From Blastococcus sp. (GTDB taxonomy: Bacteria; Actinomycetota; Actinomycetes; Mycobacteriales; Geodermatophilaceae): a stretch of DNA of 64,000 nucleotides. Shown piece by piece: positions 17,778 through 27,656 of this stretch. The notes below the pieces were generated by a model that was given only the letters and a program-made list of their open reading frames with translations, was not told the origin of the DNA and did no database searches. The stretch lies in assembly GCA_025965695.1 (NCBI GenBank), contig JAOPWM010000080.1:1-64000 (forward strand). The letters run 5' to 3'. A program made the position numbers and the translations under genes. Every line of letters begins with the position of its first letter. Position 1 is the first letter of the stretch.

Positions 17778-18266
17778 ATGTCGAGCCCGACCCCCGGTCC
17801 AGATCAGAACTACCCGCAGAACCAGTCCGGCTGGGGCGCACCCCAGCAGCCCGGCGGCTACCCCGCACCCGCCTACGCCCCGGCTTACGCCGCAACCCCC
17901 ACCGCGCAGATCGGGTTCGCCGACGCGGTGCGCAGCGTGCTGAGCAACTACGCCAACTTCTCGGGGCGGGCGAGGCGTTCCGAGTACTGGTGGTTCATCC
18001 TCGCCTACTTCCTCGCCAGCATCGTGGCAGCGATCATCGACGCGGCGCTCGGCGCTCCGGTTCTCGAGGTGATCCTCATCCTGGGTCTGCTGGTGCCGAG
18101 CCTGGCGGTCGCGGTGCGCCGTCTGCACGACACCGACCGCTCCGGCTGGTGGCTGTTCCTCGGCCTGATCCCGTTCGGGGGGATCGTCGTGCTGGTCTTC
18201 AGCTGTCTGGACAGCCAGGCGGGGACCAACCGCTTCGGACCGTCACCGAAGTACCCGCAGAGCTAG
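17778..18266 (+). CDS. DUF805 membrane protein
   Basis: This 162-residue protein has a Pro/Gly/Tyr-rich N-terminus (about 1-45, QQPGGYPAPAYAPAYA) and a DUF805 domain (about 48-155). The domain signatures are FSGRARRSEYWWFIL, the central VPSLAVAVRRLHDTDRSGWWLFL and the tail GTNRFGPSPK. Three to four membrane helices are seen. The molecular function of DUF805 proteins is unknown; family members are inner-membrane proteins. The ATG has AGGAGGAG nine bases upstream. Its repeat-like N-terminus resembles that of the preceding membrane protein, and the two are separated by a terminator and a likely promoter region (17660-17770). Confidence 0.9.
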   Translation: MSSPTPGPDQNYPQNQSGWGAPQQPGGYPAPAYAPAYAATPTAQIGFADAVRSVLSNYANFSGRARRSEYWWFILAYFLASIVAAIIDAALGAPVLEVILILGLLVPSLAVAVRRLHDTDRSGWWLFLGLIPFGGIVVLVFSCLDSQAGTNRFGPSPKYPQS

Positions 18267-18279
18267 CCCCCCGCACGAC

Positions 18280-18312
18280 GAACGGCCCCCCGCCAGTGGC
18301 GGGGGGCCGTTC
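18280..18312. terminator. Bidirectional terminator between the DUF805 gene and ilvC
   Basis: GAACGGCCCCCCGCC and GGCGGGGGGCCGTTC form a perfect 15-pair stem with a three-base loop, between the convergent stops at 18266 and 18329. It can end both transcripts. Confidence 0.85.
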
Positions 18313-18328
18313 GTGCATCAGGGGCTGA

Positions 18329-19411
<1,083 letters not shown>

Positions 19412-19939
19412 TCAGGCAGTTCGTTCGACCGGGCGCAAGGTACCGGCGCCGCTCATCGAGCGCGGACCCCGGCCCAGGGCCACGGTCCCGGACTGCGCCA
19501 TCTCCTTGATACCCAGTGGGGCGAGGACGGCGAGCAGCGCCTGCAGCTTGTCGGGGGTGCCGGTGGCCTCGAGGGTCACCGTGTCGGGGTTGACGTCGAC
19601 CACGCGGGCCCGGAAGAGCTCGGCGGTCTGCAGCACCTGGGTGCGCTCGGCCAGGGGCGCGCGCACCTTCACCAGCAGCAGCTCGCGCTGCACGGCGGCG
19701 CCGCCGTCCAGCTCGACGATCTTGATGATCTCGATCAGCTTGTTCAGCTGCTTGGTGATCTGCTCGAGCGGCGCGCTCTCCGCGTCGACGACGATCGTCA
19801 TACGGGACAGGTCGGGGTTCTCCGTCGGCCCGACGGCGAGGGACTCGATGTTGAACCCGCGGCGGCTGAACAGCGCCGAGACGCGGGCCAGGACACCGGA
19901 CTTGTTCTCCACCAGGACCGAGAGCGTGTGACGCGACAT
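19412..19939 (-). CDS. ilvN: Acetolactate synthase small (regulatory) subunit
   Basis: IlvN binds valine and feedback-regulates the catalytic subunit IlvB. The 175-residue protein has an N-terminal ACT domain (about 1-80; TLSVLVENKSGVLARVSALFSRRGFNIESLAVG, including the G-V-L-x-R region that contacts valine) and a C-terminal domain (about 85-160). The gene begins ten bases after ilvB and precedes ilvC. Length and domain order are typical for actinobacteria. It is part of the operon controlled by the leader at 21884-22000. Confidence 0.96.
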   Translation of the reverse strand: MSRHTLSVLVENKSGVLARVSALFSRRGFNIESLAVGPTENPDLSRMTIVVDAESAPLEQITKQLNKLIEIIKIVELDGGAAVQRELLLVKVRAPLAERTQVLQTAELFRARVVDVNPDTVTLEATGTPDKLQALLAVLAPLGIKEMAQSGTVALGRGPRSMSGAGTLRPVERTA

Positions 19940-19949
19940 GGTGTGCTCC

Positions 19950-21833
19950 TCAGACCTGTCCGTCGCCGAAGACCGGGCGCACGTCGCGCGCGGCCAGGAT
20001 GTCGTCGTTGCTGGCGCCCGCGGCGACCATCGGCCACACCTGGGCGTCGTGGCCGACGACGAAGTCGATGACGACCGGGGCGTCGTTGATGGCCATCGCC
20101 TTCTCGATCACCGCGTCGACGTCGTCCTTCGTCTCGCAGCGCAGCCCCACACAGCCCAGCGCCTCGGCGAGGAGGACGAAGTCGGGGATGCGCACCGCCT
20201 TGGGGGTGCCGTCGGCGTTGCGCGCGTGCAGTTTCGTGTTGGAGTAGCGACCCTCGTAGAACAGGGTCTGCCACTGCCGGACCATGCCGAGGTTGCCGTT
20301 GTTGATGACGGCGACCTTGATCGGGATGCCCTCGATGGCGCAGGTGGCGAGCTCCTGGTTGGTCATCTGGAAGCAGCCGTCGCCGTCGATCGCCCACACG
20401 GTGGTGTCCGGGCGCCCGTACTTGGCGCCCATGGCGGCCGGGACGGCGTAGCCCATCGTGCCCAGCCCGCCGCTGTTGAGCCAGCTGCCCGGCTTCTCGT
20501 ACTTCACGAACTGCGCGGCCCACATCTGGTGCTGGCCGACACCCGCCGCGTAGATCGCGTCCGGGCCGGCGATCGCGCCGAGCCGCTCGATGACGTACTG
20601 CGGGGACAGCGAGCCGTCCTCGGGCCAGTCGTAGCCGAGCGGGTACCGCTCCCGCCAGTCGTCGAGCTGCGCCCACCAGGCTGTCAGGTCCGCGATACGT
20701 CCGGCCTCGCGGTCACCGCGCAGCGCCTCGACCAGCTGGGCGATCGTCTCCTTGGCGTCCCCGACGATCGGCACGTCGGCCTTGCGGTTCTTGCCGATCT
20801 CCGCCGGGTCGATGTCGGCGTGCACCACGAGCGCGCCCGGCGCGAAGCTGGCCAGGTCACCGGTCACCCGGTCGTCGAACCGGGCGCCGAGGGCCACCAG
20901 GACGTCGGCCTTCTGCAGGGCGGTCACCGCGGTGACGTTGCCGTGCATGCCGGGCATGCCGAGGTTCTGGGGGTGGCTGTCCGGGAAGGCGCCACGCGCC
21001 ATCAGGGTCGTGACGACCGGGGCACCGGTGAGTTCGGCCAGCTCGGCCAGCTCGGCGCTGGCGTGCGCCTTGAGCACACCGCCACCGACGTAGAGGACCG
21101 GACGGCGGGCGGCCGCGATCAGCGCGGCGGCCTCGCGGACCTGCTTGCCGTGCGGGCGGGTGGTCGGCTTGTAGCCGGGCAGGTCCAGCCGGGGCGGCCA
21201 GGAGAAGTCCGTCGTCGCCTGCAGCACGTCCTTGGGGATGTCGACCAGGACCGGCCCCGGACGCCCGGTGCTGGCCAGGTGGAATGCCTCGGCGATCCGT
21301 TGCGGGATCTCAGCGGCGTCGGTGACCAGGAAGTTGTGCTTGGTCACCGGCATCGTGATGCCCCGGATGTCGGCTTCCTGGAAGGCATCGGTGCCGATCG
21401 CGGCGCTGGGCACCTGACCGGTGATCGCCACGATCGGGACGGAGTCCATGTGCGCGTCGGCCAGCGGGGTCACGAGGTTGGTGGCGCCGGGCCCGGAGGT
21501 CGCCATGCAGACGCCGACCTTGCCGGTGGCCTGGGCGTAACCGGTTGCGGCGTGGCCGGCGCCCTGCTCGTGGCGGACCAGGACGTGTCGCACCTTCGAG
21601 TCGAACAGCGGGTCGTACGCCGGAAGGATCGCCCCACCCGGGATGCCGAAGATCACCTCGACACCGACGGCCTCGAGCGAGCGCACGAGGCTCTGCGCCC
21701 CGGTGATGCCCGTGGCCGGCTCGACAGCGGCATCGGCCGTGGAACGGGCCGTCGTCTCGACGCCGGCCAGGGAGGCAGCGGCCTCGCGGGTGGCGGCCTC
21801 ACGGGCGGCGTGCTCGCTCGGAGTGGTGGTCAT
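19950..21833 (-). CDS. ilvB: Acetolactate synthase large (catalytic) subunit
   Basis: IlvB is the ThDP- and FAD-dependent enzyme that forms 2-acetolactate or 2-aceto-2-hydroxybutyrate, the common step to valine, leucine and isoleucine. The 627-residue protein carries an Ala-rich, probably unstructured N-terminus (1-42), the ThDP Pyr domain ([14 protein letters not shown], catalytic Glu in [15 protein letters not shown]), the central FAD domain ([14 protein letters not shown]) and the C-terminal ThDP-PP domain with the [15 protein letters not shown] motif and the [12 protein letters not shown] metal site. It is the first structural gene behind a Leu-Val-Val leader and terminator. Confidence 0.97.
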   Translation of the reverse strand: MTTTPSEHAAREAATREAAASLAGVETTARSTADAAVEPATGITGAQSLVRSLEAVGVEVIFGIPGGAILPAYDPLFDSKVRHVLVRHEQGAGHAATGYAQATGKVGVCMATSGPGATNLVTPLADAHMDSVPIVAITGQVPSAAIGTDAFQEADIRGITMPVTKHNFLVTDAAEIPQRIAEAFHLASTGRPGPVLVDIPKDVLQATTDFSWPPRLDLPGYKPTTRPHGKQVREAAALIAAARRPVLYVGGGVLKAHASAELAELAELTGAPVVTTLMARGAFPDSHPQNLGMPGMHGNVTAVTALQKADVLVALGARFDDRVTGDLASFAPGALVVHADIDPAEIGKNRKADVPIVGDAKETIAQLVEALRGDREAGRIADLTAWWAQLDDWRERYPLGYDWPEDGSLSPQYVIERLGAIAGPDAIYAAGVGQHQMWAAQFVKYEKPGSWLNSGGLGTMGYAVPAAMGAKYGRPDTTVWAIDGDGCFQMTNQELATCAIEGIPIKVAVINNGNLGMVRQWQTLFYEGRYSNTKLHARNADGTPKAVRIPDFVLLAEALGCVGLRCETKDDVDAVIEKAMAINDAPVVIDFVVGHDAQVWPMVAAGASNDDILAARDVRPVFGDGQV

Positions 21834-21883
21834 CTCGGCGTTCTCCTGGGCCTAGCTGTTGTGGGACGGGCTCGACGGGCAAC

Positions 21884-21916
21884 AAAAAACCCCTCGTGCC
21901 ACAGGCACGGAGGGGT
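21884..21916 (-). terminator. Attenuator terminator upstream of ilvB
   Basis: On the minus strand CCCCTCCGTGCC pairs with GGCACGAGGGG (one bulged base, three-base loop) and is followed by TTTTTTG. It lies about 50 bases before the ilvB start and directly after hairpin 1, the layout of a translation-coupled attenuator. Confidence 0.88.
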
Positions 21917-21917
21917 C

Positions 21918-21945
21918 AGCGCGTCGGTCGGCAGACCGACGCGCT
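21918..21945 (-). promoter_or_regulatory. Attenuator hairpin 1 in the ilvB leader RNA
   Basis: AGCGCGTCGGTC and GACCGACGCGCT form a perfect 12-pair stem with a TGCC loop. The stem starts in the leader stop codon and ends one base before the terminator. This is the same geometry as the cimA leader (stop codon, perfect hairpin, terminator with T-run). Confidence 0.8.
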
Positions 21946-22000
21946 AGGCGACTACGAGGCTGCGCGGGCAGCCGGTGACGGGCAAGCAGGCGCGAGGCAC
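21944..22000 (-). CDS. Attenuator leader peptide of ilvBNC ending in Ser-Leu-Val-Val-Ala
   Basis: A short frame starting with GTG at 22000 (18 codons; a second GTG at 22006 adds two) ends CTC-GTA-GTC-GCC-TAG, that is Leu-Val-Val-Ala-stop, with the stop entering the first hairpin. Leu and Val codons just before the hairpin fit sensing of the end products of ilvBNC, as in the Corynebacterium ilvBNC leader. With a -10 box CACAGT at 22012-22007 the transcript could start on the GTG itself, giving a leaderless leader peptide. Start choice is uncertain; the Leu-Val-Val end is certain for this frame. Confidence 0.7.
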   Translation of the reverse strand: MPRACLPVTGCPRSLVVA

Positions 22001-22006
22001 CTGCAC

Positions 22007-22036
22007 ACTGTGCGCCTCGCCCGCCGGGATCGTCAA
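22007..22036 (-). promoter_or_regulatory. Candidate ilvBNC promoter
   Basis: TTGACG (22036-22031) and CACAGT (22012-22007) are separated by 18 bases on the minus strand. The predicted start would fall near 22000, on the GTG of the leader peptide. The -35 box overlaps the stop codon of the upstream GGDEF-EAL gene. Confidence 0.5.
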
Positions 22037-24909
22037 CCAGCGTGTCCCACTGTATGGACACGCATGTCCATTTCCGACACCGGGGCTTCGTCCAGCAGGG
22101 CCGGGTCGAAGTCCTCCAGCAGCAGCCGCAGCTCGGCGAGTGGCATCGGCCGGCCGAACAGCCACCCCTGGACGTAACGGCACTGCATGCCCCGCAGGGC
22201 GGCGAGCTGACCGGTGGTCTCGACGCCCTCGGCGACGACGTCCATGCCCAGCGTATGGCCCAGCTCGACGATGGCCGACACGAGCGCGGCCGCCCGCTCG
22301 TCCCGCTCGATCTCGGCGAAGAACTCGCGGTCGAGCTTAAGGATGTCGACCGGCAGCCGGGCCAGGTAGGCCAGCGAGGAGTATCCGCGGCCGAAGTCGT
22401 CCACTGCGAGCACGCAGCCCATCGCCTTGAGCGTGGCGAGGTCGCTCTCGAGGCGGTCCTCGGCGTCGAGCATCACCGACTCGGTGATCTCGACGATGAG
22501 CTTGTGCGGCGGCAGCCCCGACTCCGCCAGCGCGCGAGCGACGTCAGGAGCCAGGCAGCCGGCCTGCAGATGACGCACGGAGACGTTCACCGCCATCTGC
22601 ACGTCCCACCCGGCCACCAGCAGGGCGGCGGCGTCGGTCGTGGCCTGCTGGAGCACCCACCGCTGCAGGGCCACGATCAGGCCGTCGTCCTCGGCCAGCG
22701 AGATGAACTCGTCGGGCGGCACGGTCCCGAGCACGGGGTGGTCCCAGCGCACGAGCGCCTCCAGGCCCAGGATCCGGCGTTCCTTCACCCCCACGACCGG
22801 CTGGTAGTCCACCCGGAACTGCTCCTGCTCGAGAGCAGCGGGCAGGTCCCGGGCCAGCCGGGTGCGCCGTCCGGTCGCGCTGTCGATCGCGTGATCCGCC
22901 GTCCGGACGCAGCTCTTGCCCGCGGCCTTGGCCGCGCGCAGGGCGAGGTCGGCCGAGCGGATCGTCGTCGACACGTCGTCGGCCGGGTGAAGCTCGGCAA
23001 CGCCGATGCTGCCGGAGACGTCGAAGACGACACCGGACGCGTACCCCTCGGTTCCGGGGGCCCGGTGCACCGTTCCCAGCTCGGCGACGATGCGCTCGGC
23101 GAGCGCCGTGGCCTCCTCCAGTCCGTCGGTGACGAGGACGGCGAACTCGTCGCCGCCGAGCCGGCCCACGAGGTCCCCGTCCCGGACCGTGGCCCGCAGC
23201 CGGGCAGCAACCAGCACGAGCAGGTCGTCCCCCGCCTCGTGACCGGCCACGTCGTTGACCGGCTTGAAGCCGTCGAGGTCCAGCAGCAGGAGGCAGGCGG
23301 GTGCCCCGCCCCCGGCCACGCGGGCGCGGGCCGTGGCCAGGCCGGCCATCAGCCGGGCGCGGTTCGGCAGCCCGGTCAGGTAGTCGGTGTAGGCCAGCCG
23401 CTCCAGCTCCAGCTCGCTGCTCCGCCGCCCCGCGACGTCGCGCAGGTGCAGCACCAGCCCGTCCCGACCGGGCTCGGATCGTCGCCCCGGCAGCCGGGAG
23501 GGACCCGGCAGCCCGGCCGATGACGCCGTCCGGACGGTCTCGAACTGCCGCCACGATCCGTCGCGCGCGCGCAGCCGGAAGACCGGGCCGCGTGCCTCGT
23601 CCTCGTCAGCCGTCGGGTGGAGCACGCGGTACAGCTCGTGCCGGTCGTCCTCGTGGACGAAGTCGCGCAGCTGCCGGCCCTCGAGGTCGCGCGGAGACCA
23701 GGTGGACTGGCCCTGTGCCGCGGTCGAGGCCCACGTGACCTGACCGCGGTGGTCGAGCACGATGGTGACGTCGGCGGAACGGTGCACGAGGCTCCGGAAG
23801 AAACCCTCGGTGCGCAGCACCTGACGGGTCAACCGGGCCCCGTCCCGCGCCCAGACCAGCGTGCGGGCGAAGGTCAGGACCATCAGCCCGGCGACGGTGA
23901 CCGCCTCGAGCGTCACGAGCGGACGGCCCAAGGAGAGTCCCCCGAGCAGCAGGAGCAGGACGCCGAAGCCGAGGCAGTAGCTGACGACCACGCCGGCCAG
24001 CGGCACTGCCGCGGTGGGCTCGTCGGCACGGGCCCGCGGCCCGGGGTCGGCGGCCAGCGCCTGCGTCGCTGCGGCGAGCATGCCCAGATAGGCCGTGCCG
24101 GCGACGACGTCGAGCACCGCCGAGGGCCGCCCGACGGCGAGGGCACCGCTGACCATCGTCACCCCGAGAGAGGCGAAGGTGAGCAGCAGCCACGCGGCTG
24201 CAGCCCGGCGTGGGGCGGAGACGCCGGCGAACGTCACCAGTCCCGCGGCGCAGAGGAGCGCACTGACCGTCGGGTAGCCCACCGTCAGCATCAGCGCGGC
24301 CCGGCCGCCGGCCACGCCGACGGTGAGCGGGAACAGCATCTCCAGCAGCACACCGAGCGCGACCAGCGCGACCGCGGCGTCCAGGACGGTCTGCACGCGG
24401 ACCCTGCCCCCGGTCGACCGGACCAGCCAGACGCACATCAGGACGGCGACCGGTCCGGTCGCTGCCAGCGGCAGGTCCGACAGACTCGCGGCCGAGGGGT
24501 TGACCCCCAGGCCGCCGATCGCGCGGATCACGTGGCCCAGGGCCAGCAGACCGGCGATCGCGGCGAAGCCCCGCCACGTCGCGGTCGCGACCGGGTCCAT
24601 CCGGCGGCTGTGCCGCAGGACGGAGATGGCGACGACGACGGTGGCCATGGCCAGCACCGCGGGCCCGGTCCAGCCGTTCCATTCCGGGCGCCCCAGTTGC
24701 AGCACGCCGGCGCCGAGCGCGGTCGCGGCCAGGGAAGACAGCACCGCGGCACGTGGCCATGCCGGTTCCGGTGCTGCCGGTTCCGGTGCTGCCGGTTCCG
24801 GTGCTGCCGGTTCCGGTGCTGCCGGTTCCGGTGCTGCCGGTTCCGGTGCCGTCCGTTCGTCTGCCGGCCGGTCCGGGTCGCTTCGATCCGCCGCCTGGGT
24901 ACCGGTCAC
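22033..24909 (-). CDS. Membrane PAS-GGDEF-EAL protein, apparently active c-di-GMP enzyme
   Basis: The 958-residue protein has a short Ala-Pro-Glu repeat (about 21-50), about eight membrane helices (55-360), a PAS domain (about 380-495), a GGDEF domain with intact GGDEF at 585-589 and an inhibitory-site RDGD at 576-579, and an EAL domain beginning EALVRW at 717. The EAL metal and catalytic set is present: NVSVRHL, EITESVM, DDFGRGYSSLAYL, KLDREF and VAEGVET. It could therefore both make and degrade c-di-GMP; net direction is unknown. Its GTG start overlaps the stop of the upstream degenerate paralogue by four bases (GTGA), so the two are translationally coupled. Confidence 0.92.
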   Translation of the reverse strand: MTGTQAADRSDPDRPADERTAPEPAAPEPAAPEPAAPEPAAPEPAAPEPAWPRAAVLSSLAATALGAGVLQLGRPEWNGWTGPAVLAMATVVVAISVLRHSRRMDPVATATWRGFAAIAGLLALGHVIRAIGGLGVNPSAASLSDLPLAATGPVAVLMCVWLVRSTGGRVRVQTVLDAAVALVALGVLLEMLFPLTVGVAGGRAALMLTVGYPTVSALLCAAGLVTFAGVSAPRRAAAAWLLLTFASLGVTMVSGALAVGRPSAVLDVVAGTAYLGMLAAATQALAADPGPRARADEPTAAVPLAGVVVSYCLGFGVLLLLLGGLSLGRPLVTLEAVTVAGLMVLTFARTLVWARDGARLTRQVLRTEGFFRSLVHRSADVTIVLDHRGQVTWASTAAQGQSTWSPRDLEGRQLRDFVHEDDRHELYRVLHPTADEDEARGPVFRLRARDGSWRQFETVRTASSAGLPGPSRLPGRRSEPGRDGLVLHLRDVAGRRSSELELERLAYTDYLTGLPNRARLMAGLATARARVAGGGAPACLLLLDLDGFKPVNDVAGHEAGDDLLVLVAARLRATVRDGDLVGRLGGDEFAVLVTDGLEEATALAERIVAELGTVHRAPGTEGYASGVVFDVSGSIGVAELHPADDVSTTIRSADLALRAAKAAGKSCVRTADHAIDSATGRRTRLARDLPAALEQEQFRVDYQPVVGVKERRILGLEALVRWDHPVLGTVPPDEFISLAEDDGLIVALQRWVLQQATTDAAALLVAGWDVQMAVNVSVRHLQAGCLAPDVARALAESGLPPHKLIVEITESVMLDAEDRLESDLATLKAMGCVLAVDDFGRGYSSLAYLARLPVDILKLDREFFAEIERDERAAALVSAIVELGHTLGMDVVAEGVETTGQLAALRGMQCRYVQGWLFGRPMPLAELRLLLEDFDPALLDEAPVSEMDMRVHTVGHAG
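24761..24849 (-). repeat. 15-base tandem repeat coding for Ala-Ala-Pro-Glu-Pro units
   Basis: The unit TTCCGGTGCTGCCGG (plus strand) is repeated perfectly five times from 24766 to 24840, with partial copies at each end. It lies in the extreme N-terminal region of the GGDEF-EAL protein, just before its first membrane helix. Whole-codon units mean copy changes would lengthen or shorten the linker without a frameshift. Confidence 0.95.
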
Positions 24910-27605
24910 CGCGAGCCGACCAGGCCCGGCCAGAGCAGCCCGGCGCTGTCGGCGAACATCGCCGTGAAGCCGGCGAGCGGCAGCGGACGGGAGATCAGGA
25001 AGCCCTGGGCGAAGCCACAGCCGAACCCGCACAGGGCGGCCAGCTGCGCGGGCGTCTCGACCCCGTCGGCCACGACGTCCACCCCGAGCGCGCGGCCGAT
25101 GCCGACGATCGACTCGCACAGCGCCCGGCTCTGCGGATCCCGGTCGATCCGGCTGATCAGCGAGCGGTCCAACCGCAGGACGTCGATGGGCAGCCGGGTC
25201 AGGTGGGCCAGCGCCGAGGAACCGCTGCCGAAGCCGTCGAGCGCCACGTGCACGCCCATGAGCCGCAGGCTCGCCACGTCGAGCCCCGTCCGCTCGTCCT
25301 CCGACATCACCGCAGGTCCGTTGATCTGCAGGATCAGCCGCTCGGGCGCCAGGCCGGACCGGCGCAGCGCCTGCTCCACATCGGAGACCACAGCGCCGGT
25401 GGCGAGGTACCCGAACGGGATCGTGACGCCGATGCGCAGCGGGTCCTCACGCTCGGGCAGCCCGGCGGCGGCGCAGGCGGCTTCCTCCACCACCCAGCGC
25501 ATCAGCTCACCGATCAGGCCGGCGCGCTCGGCCAGCGCGAGGAACTCCTCGGGCGGCACCTCACCGAGCTGGGGGTGCTGCCAGCGCAGCTGCGCCTCCA
25601 TGCCGGTGATCCGCTGCTGCTCGAGCGCCACGATGGGCTGGAAGAGCAGGAACAACTCCCTGCGGGCCCGCGCCCCCTGCAGGTCGTGCCGGAGGCGGTC
25701 ACGTCGGGCAGCCGCATCGCCGAGGGCGACGCTGTAGCGACGGGCCGAGCCGGGACCCGCCTCGTGCGCGGCCCGCACGGCCAGGTCGCCCCGGCCGAGC
25801 AGCCCCTCCAGGCCGAGCCCCTCCTCCAGCGGGACGACTCCGACACCGGAGGTCAGCTCCATGATCCCGGCGGTCGTGAGGATGGGCTGCTCGACGACGG
25901 ACAGGCACCGGGCGGCCAGCCGGTCGGCGTCGGCGTCGTCCCCCCGGGTCAGGACGGCGAAGCCCCCACCGCCCATGCGGGCGACGACGTCCTCACCGCG
26001 CACGGTGGCACGCAGCCGCCGGCCGACCTCGGCCTCGACCGTGGCGACGATCTCGCGACCGGCGTTCTCGCGTGCGGCGGCCAAGCCGTCCAGCTCGATC
26101 ACGAGCATCGTCGACGACTGGTCCGCGGCGTCGGCCAGCGATTGCCGCACGAGCCGGAGGAAGCCGGCCCGGTTGGGCAGCCCGGTCATGGGGTCGGTGT
26201 ACGCGACACTCTGCAGCGCCTGCTCACGGGCGTGCCGGTCGGTCATGTCCCGGCAGTGCAGGACGACCCCGGCTACGTCGGCGACCCCGCGCAGGTCGGA
26301 GACACCGGCCTCGAGGTAGCGCCACTCCCCCGACGCGTCGGGCAGGCGCAGGGTCAGCAGCCCGGCGTCGGCCGTCACCGGCGCGGCTTCCGCGGCGGAC
26401 GTCGGCAGGACGGCGGCCAGCGTCGCCACGTCGTCGGGGTGCACCGCTTCGAGCAGCGGGCGGCCGAGGAGATCGTCGGCCGCCGGGCCGAGCGACCGCT
26501 GCAGGGCCGGCGAGGACCAGGTGATGCGCAGGTCGCCGTCGAGGATGACCACGGCGTCGCCGGCGGACTGGACGAGGGCGCGGAAGTGGGCCTCGCTGCG
26601 CCGCAGACGCGCCTCCATGCGTTCCTCGTCGCGCGCAGTGATCCACCGATGCACCCCGGCGAGGGCGACGCAGAGCACGGCTCCGACGAAGGTGCCGAGA
26701 CTCAGCCCGTGATCGGTCAGGGCTGCGCCGCCCGCGGCCGTCACCGCGAGGAACAATGCGACGTGCGGCAGCATCTGCCCCACGTCGGTCGACCTGCCGC
26801 GAGGCAAGCCCGCGGGCCGGTCACCCGGCCCAGGAGCGAGGAGCACGGCGAGGACGAGCAGGTGCAGGCCGGCAGCGATGAGGAATCGGCTGACGTCCAC
26901 TGCGCCGAGGGTCCCCGAGAGCCTGGCGGACGTCCCCAGGCCGCGGCCGCTGGCGAGCAGCACCATGCCGGCCAACAGCGCGGCCGCCATCGACCGCTGG
27001 CGTGCCTCGACGACGCCCAGCAACGTGAGTGCCGCGGCCATCGCCGCCGACGTCGCCACGACGGCCGCACCCAGGACCCCCTTCTCCTGAGGGCCGAGGG
27101 CCGACCACCCGCCCACGGGACCGGTGACGAGCAGATTGACGACGATCAGGCACGCGGTGAAGAAGAGCGCCACCTCGACCGCGAGCCGCCGACCGGTGCG
27201 CAGCCGAGCCCGCCCCGCGAGGCCGAGGCTGGCGATGATCGCGAGGACATAGGCAGGAACCGTGGGAGCCCAGCGGAGCACAACCAGCTGGAGGGTGTTC
27301 GGCGGGTCGACAAGTACGGCCAGGCCGTAACCGAGGACCGGCAGCAGCGGCGCCACGGCGAGCAGCCGCCAGCTCGCCGAGCGGTCCCGGCTGCCGCCGA
27401 CGACCCACAGGACCACAGCGGCCACCAGCCCGGTGACGAGAACTGCGACGTCACCGAGGGGCTGCAGGGCGGCGTTGCCCGAGGCAAGCGCGCAGGCGAT
27501 CGTCACCGGCACGGCGCCGGCGAACAGCCACCATCGACGAGGGTCCACACCGGTTGTCTCGGCATCCTCACCGACGGTGACAAGCGGGACGGGTGCCGCC
27601 GTCAC
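24906..27605 (-). CDS. Membrane PAS-GGDEF-EAL protein with degenerate catalytic motifs
   Basis: This 899-residue paralogue has the same order: about nine membrane helices (residues 27-315), PAS (about 335-450), GGDEF-like and EAL-like domains. The GGDEF motif is GGGGF (545-549), so cyclase activity should be lost, but the inhibitory-site RGED (536-539) remains. In the EAL domain EAL is EAQ (670-672), the NVS, ExTE, DDFG, K and AEGVET elements read TIPFGYL, QINGPA, LDGFGSG, RLDRSL and ADGVET, so nearly all metal ligands are gone. It is likely a c-di-GMP or nucleotide sensor, not an enzyme. It overlaps the active paralogue downstream by four bases. The start is GTG at 27605. Confidence 0.9.
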   Translation of the reverse strand: MTAAPVPLVTVGEDAETTGVDPRRWWLFAGAVPVTIACALASGNAALQPLGDVAVLVTGLVAAVVLWVVGGSRDRSASWRLLAVAPLLPVLGYGLAVLVDPPNTLQLVVLRWAPTVPAYVLAIIASLGLAGRARLRTGRRLAVEVALFFTACLIVVNLLVTGPVGGWSALGPQEKGVLGAAVVATSAAMAAALTLLGVVEARQRSMAAALLAGMVLLASGRGLGTSARLSGTLGAVDVSRFLIAAGLHLLVLAVLLAPGPGDRPAGLPRGRSTDVGQMLPHVALFLAVTAAGGAALTDHGLSLGTFVGAVLCVALAGVHRWITARDEERMEARLRRSEAHFRALVQSAGDAVVILDGDLRITWSSPALQRSLGPAADDLLGRPLLEAVHPDDVATLAAVLPTSAAEAAPVTADAGLLTLRLPDASGEWRYLEAGVSDLRGVADVAGVVLHCRDMTDRHAREQALQSVAYTDPMTGLPNRAGFLRLVRQSLADAADQSSTMLVIELDGLAAARENAGREIVATVEAEVGRRLRATVRGEDVVARMGGGGFAVLTRGDDADADRLAARCLSVVEQPILTTAGIMELTSGVGVVPLEEGLGLEGLLGRGDLAVRAAHEAGPGSARRYSVALGDAAARRDRLRHDLQGARARRELFLLFQPIVALEQQRITGMEAQLRWQHPQLGEVPPEEFLALAERAGLIGELMRWVVEEAACAAAGLPEREDPLRIGVTIPFGYLATGAVVSDVEQALRRSGLAPERLILQINGPAVMSEDERTGLDVASLRLMGVHVALDGFGSGSSALAHLTRLPIDVLRLDRSLISRIDRDPQSRALCESIVGIGRALGVDVVADGVETPAQLAALCGFGCGFAQGFLISRPLPLAGFTAMFADSAGLLWPGLVGSR

Positions 27606-27631
27606 CCGTTCGGGGGATGCCCGCCGAACGG
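27606..27631. promoter_or_regulatory. Inverted repeat directly before the degenerate GGDEF-EAL gene
   Basis: CCGTTCGG and CCGAACGG are perfect eight-base arms separated by ten bases, ending next to the GTG start at 27605. With no T-run it is not a good terminator for ilvD. It could be an operator or a hairpin that hides the ribosome site. Confidence 0.4.
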
Positions 27632-27656
27632 CGTCAGCAAGGCGTTCGTGCGCCGC

